A DNA stretch of 9,791 bases from Prevotellaceae bacterium. Lineage in GTDB: Bacteria; Bacteroidota; Bacteroidia; Bacteroidales; Bacteroidaceae. The DNA lies in NCBI GenBank assembly GCA_031262265.1, contig JAISIB010000135.1, forward strand, positions 1 through 9,791, given 5' to 3'. The notes beneath the pieces are model-generated. The model was not told the DNA's origin. It searched no databases and saw only the letters and a list, made by a program, of their open reading frames with translations. Below are positions 6,917-9,791 of this stretch, piece by piece. The position numbers and the translations under genes were made by a program. The first letter of the stretch is position 1, and every line of letters starts with the position of its first letter.

Positions 6917-6949
6917 CGCCCAAATCAAACTATTCTTATATCGACAGCG

Positions 6950-8800
6950 ATGAAAGACAAACTTTATTGGAAGCGGGCGGCGACCGGAATGCTGCTTGCA
7001 GTAGCCGTTACATGTACGGCCTTTGCACAAGAAGTACCAACGCGTGTAATCATACGCGGAGATGACATGGGATCGTTTCATTCGGCCAATCTGGCGTCCA
7101 TTGAAGCGTTCAAAAACGGCATCGAGACGTCTATCGAACTAATGGTCGTGACGCCGTGGTTCCCCGAAGCGGTCAAGATGCTCAAAGCCAACACGGGGAT
7201 TGACGTCGGGCTTCATCTGGTACCGACCAGCGAATGGGACAACATCAAATGGCGTCCGCTGACGTCCTGCCCCAGCCTCACGGATAAAGACGGATACTTC
7301 TATCCGAAAATCTTCCCCGACAAAAACTACCCGGGACAATCCATTATGGAAAACGGCTTCGACATCGGCGAGCTGGAACGCGAGTACCGCGCACAGATTG
7401 AGCTTGCGTTGCGAGAAGTGCCGCAAATCAGCCACTTGTCGGGGCACATGGGTGCATTAAACTTTACCCCCGAAGTGGCCGCCATGGTGAAACGCTTGTC
7501 CGAAGAGTATGATCTACCCGCCGTTGACGCAGCCGGACGCAGTTACCAGCTTTCCGGTTTCAGCTATAACGGAGCGAAAGGTACGTCGGCCGAGAAAGAA
7601 GCTTCGTTCATCAAGGCTTTGGATCGCTTGGAAGCAGGTAAGAACTATGTCTTCGTAGATCATCCGGCCTACAACAACATCGAGATGGAGACCGTCGGAC
7701 ATATCGGATACGAAGACGTGGCTACGGACAGGCAGGGAGTGACAGATACGTGGACCAGCGAGAGAGTGAAGCAGGCCATCAAAGACAAAGGCATCGAACT
7801 CATCAATTACACGACGCTCTCCAAAGCATTGCCGCGTAGCACGCCCGCCGCAGAAAAGGTGAACGTGAAACGTATAGACGACTATTGGAAAGCGGTAGAC
7901 AAAGCCAAGCAAGATATACACAGCCTGATGATTGTACGCAACGGAAAAGTGGTGTACGAACATTGGGTGGGCGACAATGCCGCCAACAAACCGCACGTGA
8001 TGAATTCCGTCAGTAAGGCATTTACTTCCACCGCTGTCGGGTTCGCCGTTAGCGAAGGATTGTTGAAAGTAACCGATAAGGTCATCTCCTTCTTCCCTGA
8101 CAAATTGCCGGCAGAAGTGTCGCAAAACTTAAAGGATCTGGAAGTGCGCCACTTGCTGACGATGAACGTCGGACACGAGAGCGAGCCGAGAGCCGCACGT
8201 ACGCCCGACGGTGACTGGGTGAAGGCATTCTTGGCACATCCGATACCACACAAACCCGGAACCTACTTCCTGTATAACAGTATGGGTACCTATATGCTGT
8301 CGGCTATCGTGCAAAAGGTAACCGGTCAGCGCGTACTGGATTATTTGAACTCCCGACTGTTTCGCCCGCTCGGTATCGTAGGAGCCACGTGGCAAGAAAG
8401 CCCGCAAGGTATCAACTGCGGCGGCTGGGGACTGTACGTAAAAACAGAAGATATGGCGAAATTGGGATTGCTCTACCTGCAAAAAGGCATGTGGAACGGT
8501 AAACGACTACTACCCGAAGAGTGGATAGCGGAAGCCTCTGCCAATCAGGTTCCTTCATTGCCGGCCGGTGCGAAACCCGACGTCAAACCGGACGAAGCCA
8601 CCAACATTGACTGGCTGCAAGGTTATGGCTACCAACTTTGGCAGTGCCGCCACCACGCCTATCGCGCCGACGGAGCCAACGGACAGTACATTATCATGCT
8701 ACCCGAGAAGAATACCGTCATCGTCACTACCGCCAACGTGCCCGACATGCAGAAAGAAATTAATCTGATTTGGAAGCATCTGCTGCCGGCATTGAGATAA
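6950..8800 (+). CDS. Secreted two-domain enzyme: ChbG/HpnK (YdjC)-type deacetylase fused to a beta-lactamase-like serine hydrolase
   Basis: A 616-residue exported protein. Residues 1-27 are a signal peptide ending in AFAQ. Residues about 31-300 resemble the YdjC/ChbG carbohydrate deacetylase fold: RVIIRGDDMG with Asp38/Asp39, DVGLHL with His89, SHLSGHMG with His162/His166, and VDHPA with Asp237/His238 supply the expected metal and catalytic positions. Residues about 305-616 resemble class C beta-lactamase/penicillin-binding esterases: SxxK at Ser353-Lys356, the YxN-type motif at Tyr442-Asn443, and DGANGQYIIMLP (574-585) in the KTG-like position. The family name suggests removal of N-acetyl groups from a sugar, with the serine domain hydrolysing an ester or amide; real substrates are unknown. 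An upstream in-frame ATG at 6836 is rejected because it would put 38 non-signal residues ahead of the signal peptide. The gene stands alone, with a strong hairpin downstream. Confidence 0.88.
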   Translation: MKDKLYWKRAATGMLLAVAVTCTAFAQEVPTRVIIRGDDMGSFHSANLASIEAFKNGIETSIELMVVTPWFPEAVKMLKANTGIDVGLHLVPTSEWDNIKWRPLTSCPSLTDKDGYFYPKIFPDKNYPGQSIMENGFDIGELEREYRAQIELALREVPQISHLSGHMGALNFTPEVAAMVKRLSEEYDLPAVDAAGRSYQLSGFSYNGAKGTSAEKEASFIKALDRLEAGKNYVFVDHPAYNNIEMETVGHIGYEDVATDRQGVTDTWTSERVKQAIKDKGIELINYTTLSKALPRSTPAAEKVNVKRIDDYWKAVDKAKQDIHSLMIVRNGKVVYEHWVGDNAANKPHVMNSVSKAFTSTAVGFAVSEGLLKVTDKVISFFPDKLPAEVSQNLKDLEVRHLLTMNVGHESEPRAARTPDGDWVKAFLAHPIPHKPGTYFLYNSMGTYMLSAIVQKVTGQRVLDYLNSRLFRPLGIVGATWQESPQGINCGGWGLYVKTEDMAKLGLLYLQKGMWNGKRLLPEEWIAEASANQVPSLPAGAKPDVKPDEATNIDWLQGYGYQLWQCRHHAYRADGANGQYIIMLPEKNTVIVTTANVPDMQKEINLIWKHLLPALR

Positions 8801-8822
8801 GATTATATCTTCCTACCCAAAC

Positions 8823-8866
8823 AACAGAACCTCCCCGCTCGGAAGCCCGAGCGGGGAGGTTCTGTT
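8823..8866. terminator. Perfect 20-bp hairpin between convergent genes
   Basis: The arms at 8823-8842 and 8847-8866 are exact reverse complements around a 4-base loop, with a GC-rich central portion. It lies 22 bases after the plus-strand hydrolase stop and 52 bases after the stop of the minus-strand winged-helix gene, so it probably ends both transcripts. Only a short T run (TTT) follows on the plus strand. The rest of 8801-8918 shows nothing else. Confidence 0.82.
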
Positions 8867-8918
8867 TCTAATCGAATTTCTATGCTCTTTACGAGCTTAA
8901 TCCGAACATAAGTTAAAT

Positions 8919-9119
8919 CTAAATGAGGTGCACAAAGAGTTCGTTACTCTCCGTTTCGGAGACTTCTACTTTGTCTTCTCTTAACAGCCAACCCAGACCA
9001 AGATAGAGTTCTTTCTCTATCAACTTGGTGGCTTTCTTCAATTCTTTCATTGTCATACCGGACGTGCCATTTAGGGTTTCCCAGATGCAACCGGCGTTGA
9101 GACCTGCTTTTTCTTTCAT
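8919..9119 (-). CDS. Small winged helix-turn-helix protein (DUF2582-like)
   Basis: A 66-residue protein resembling the small winged-helix DUF2582 family found in Bacteroidota and some archaea. The pattern is NAGCIWETLNG (8-18) in the first helix, MTMKELKKAT (22-31) in the helix-turn-helix, LYLGLGWLLREDKVEV (38-53) as the recognition helix entering the wing, and ELFVHLI at the end. Its molecular role is not established; DNA binding is a structural inference. A GTG at 9185 in the same frame would add 22 residues, but it overlaps the promoter box at 9185-9192 and those residues show no homology, so the ATG at 9119 is preferred. No good Shine-Dalgarno sequence is present. It follows ugd on the same strand but has its own promoter. 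Confidence 0.85.
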   Translation of the reverse strand: MKEKAGLNAGCIWETLNGTSGMTMKELKKATKLIEKELYLGLGWLLREDKVEVSETESNELFVHLI

Positions 9120-9147
9120 TTTACCTTCAAGATTTTGGTTAGACAAT

Positions 9148-9173
9148 AGGTACAAACCGGAAGGAGTGTACCT
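9148..9173 (-). promoter_or_regulatory. Hairpin in the leader of the winged-helix gene
   Basis: AGGTACA (9148-9154) and TGTACCT (9167-9173) form a 7-bp perfect stem with a 12-base loop inside the roughly 60-base leader predicted from the promoter at 9185. It ends 28 bases before the start codon. It may be a leader structure or an operator-like dyad for a dimeric regulator; the sequence alone does not decide. Confidence 0.35.
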
Positions 9174-9184
9174 GTTTTCGACCA

Positions 9185-9192
9185 CAAAGTTA
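9185..9192 (-). promoter_or_regulatory. Bacteroidota-type promoter -7 box (TAACTTTG) for the winged-helix gene
   Basis: On the minus strand these bases match TAnnTTTG exactly. A TTTG lies only 13 bases upstream (9206-9209), closer than the usual 19-21; a TTTAG at about 20 bases is an alternative -33 element. The predicted leader to the ATG at 9119 is about 60 bases. The remaining intergenic stretch to 9248 is AT-rich, with a weak A/T-only inverted repeat (around 9225-9250) that may help end ugd transcription. Confidence 0.65.
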
Positions 9193-9248
9193 CGCCTATT
9201 TCTGTCAAACAGCTAAATTATTCTTAAAAAACCATATTTTTTTGTTTT

Positions 9249-9791
9249 TTAACGGCCGATACAGTGATACTCGAAGCCTAATTTGCACATATCTTCGGGT
9301 TCGTATAGGTTGCGACCGTCCAAAATAACGGGTTTGCGCATCGCTTTCAGAACAACCGGCCACGAAGGCATCCGAAATTCTTTCCATTCCGTCACCAACA
9401 ACAAGGCATCGGCATCCAAAACGGCATCGTACATATCTTTAGCGTATTCGATCCGCCCATCAATACGGCGTTTGCACTCTTCCATTGCTACCGGATCATA
9501 GGCTCGCACGGTGCATCCGGCCGCCAACAGCATTTCTATCAGCACCAACGAGGGTGCTTCGCGCATATCGTCCGTCTCGGGTTTGAAGGAGAGTCCCCAT
9601 AAAGCGATCGTCTTACCTTTCAGATCGCCCTCGAACACGGCCGACAGTTTACGGAATAGTAATCCCTTCTGCGACTCGTTTACCTTTTCCACCGCTTTCA
9701 ATACCTGCATCTCATAGCCGTTGCGCTCGGCTGTCTTAATAAGTGCCTTGACATCTTTCGGGAAACAAGAGCCTCCGTAGCCGATGCCCGG
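9249..9791 (-). CDS. ugd: UDP-glucose 6-dehydrogenase, C-terminal part (N-terminus off the window)
   Basis: The last 180 residues of a UDP-glucose/GDP-mannose dehydrogenase family enzyme, which oxidises UDP-glucose to UDP-glucuronate with two NAD+ for polysaccharide precursor supply. The visible part opens at the catalytic segment GIGYGGSCFPKDVKAL with the thioester-forming Cys. It then runs through the dimer helix (KVNESQKGLL), the C-terminal Rossmann-like domain (TIALWGLSFKPETDDMREAPS), the LVTEWKEF strand and DGRNLY, to the stop at 9249. The frame is open to the right edge with no stop. UDP-GlcDH is favoured over other family members by GGSCFPKD and the overall pattern, but related sugar-nucleotide dehydrogenases share these motifs. 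Downstream lies the winged-helix gene with its own promoter; upstream neighbours are unseen. Confidence 0.93.
   Translation of the reverse strand, partial: PGIGYGGSCFPKDVKALIKTAERNGYEMQVLKAVEKVNESQKGLLFRKLSAVFEGDLKGKTIALWGLSFKPETDDMREAPSLVLIEMLLAAGCTVRAYDPVAMEECKRRIDGRIEYAKDMYDAVLDADALLLVTEWKEFRMPSWPVVLKAMRKPVILDGRNLYEPEDMCKLGFEYHCIGR

Noticed and set aside
6836..6949. N-terminal extension of the fusion enzyme by 38 residues
   Set aside because: It would bury the signal peptide behind a long non-homologous stretch encoded by AT-rich leader DNA; the ATG at 6950 gives a textbook signal peptide.
6733..7065. Plus-strand frame of 110 codons overlapping the start of the fusion enzyme
   Set aside because: It runs across the radical SAM remnant in antisense and then the signal peptide region out of frame; no homology visible.
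7514..8125. Minus-strand frame of 203 codons within the fusion enzyme
   Set aside because: It lies fully opposite the two-domain enzyme, whose motifs are clear; the translation is compositionally odd (His, Phe, Val, Arg-rich) and has no recognisable domain.
1..9791. CRISPR arrays, tRNA or rRNA genes, insertion sequences, direct-repeat arrays
   Set aside because: I looked for repeat-spacer periodicity, cloverleaf-like segments, terminal inverted repeats and transposase motifs and saw none.

Overview
The window looks like chromosomal DNA of a Gram-negative Bacteroidota member, most likely of the order Bacteroidales. Supporting signs are promoters of the TAnnTTTG (-7 box) type, a class II KdsA for Kdo/lipopolysaccharide synthesis, a two-gene ABC exporter whose membrane subunit resembles the DUF5687 family, a DUF2582-type winged-helix protein, and many signal peptides with little Shine-Dalgarno use. 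GC content appears moderate (roughly half, estimated by eye). Genus cannot be fixed from this sequence alone.

Left block (1-5862, all minus strand): six tightly packed genes that read as one transcription unit, running right to left: miaA (tRNA dimethylallyltransferase), a YegS/DgkB-type lipid kinase, kdsA, a 12-TM ABC permease, its ATPase, and a TraB/GumN-family protein that runs off the left edge. Intergenic gaps are only 5-26 bases. The one recognisable promoter (TACCTTTG, 5855-5862) sits 9 bases from the miaA start codon and so implies an almost leaderless mRNA. The set mixes tRNA modification, Kdo synthesis, probable lipid phosphorylation and membrane export: envelope-biased but not one pathway.

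Centre (5863-8867): a divergent promoter region (5846-6070), a SPOR-domain lipoprotein gene on the plus strand, and a hairpin terminator. An orphan internal piece of a radical SAM gene lies on the minus strand at 6643-6831, with no start and no C-terminal half. It is followed on the plus strand by a secreted two-domain enzyme that joins a ChbG/HpnK (YdjC)-type carbohydrate deacetylase domain to a class C beta-lactamase-like serine hydrolase domain. A hairpin with a perfect 20-bp stem follows it.

Right block (8919-9791, minus strand): a 66-residue DUF2582-type winged-helix protein with its own promoter and a hairpin in its leader, then the C-terminal 180 residues of UDP-glucose 6-dehydrogenase, whose N-terminal part lies beyond the right edge.

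Most of the window is ordinary housekeeping and envelope content. The best candidates for a second look are the deacetylase-serine hydrolase fusion, the radical SAM remnant, and active-site departures in the TraB-like protein and the lipid kinase. I found no CRISPR array, rRNA, tRNA, insertion sequence or clear defence system.
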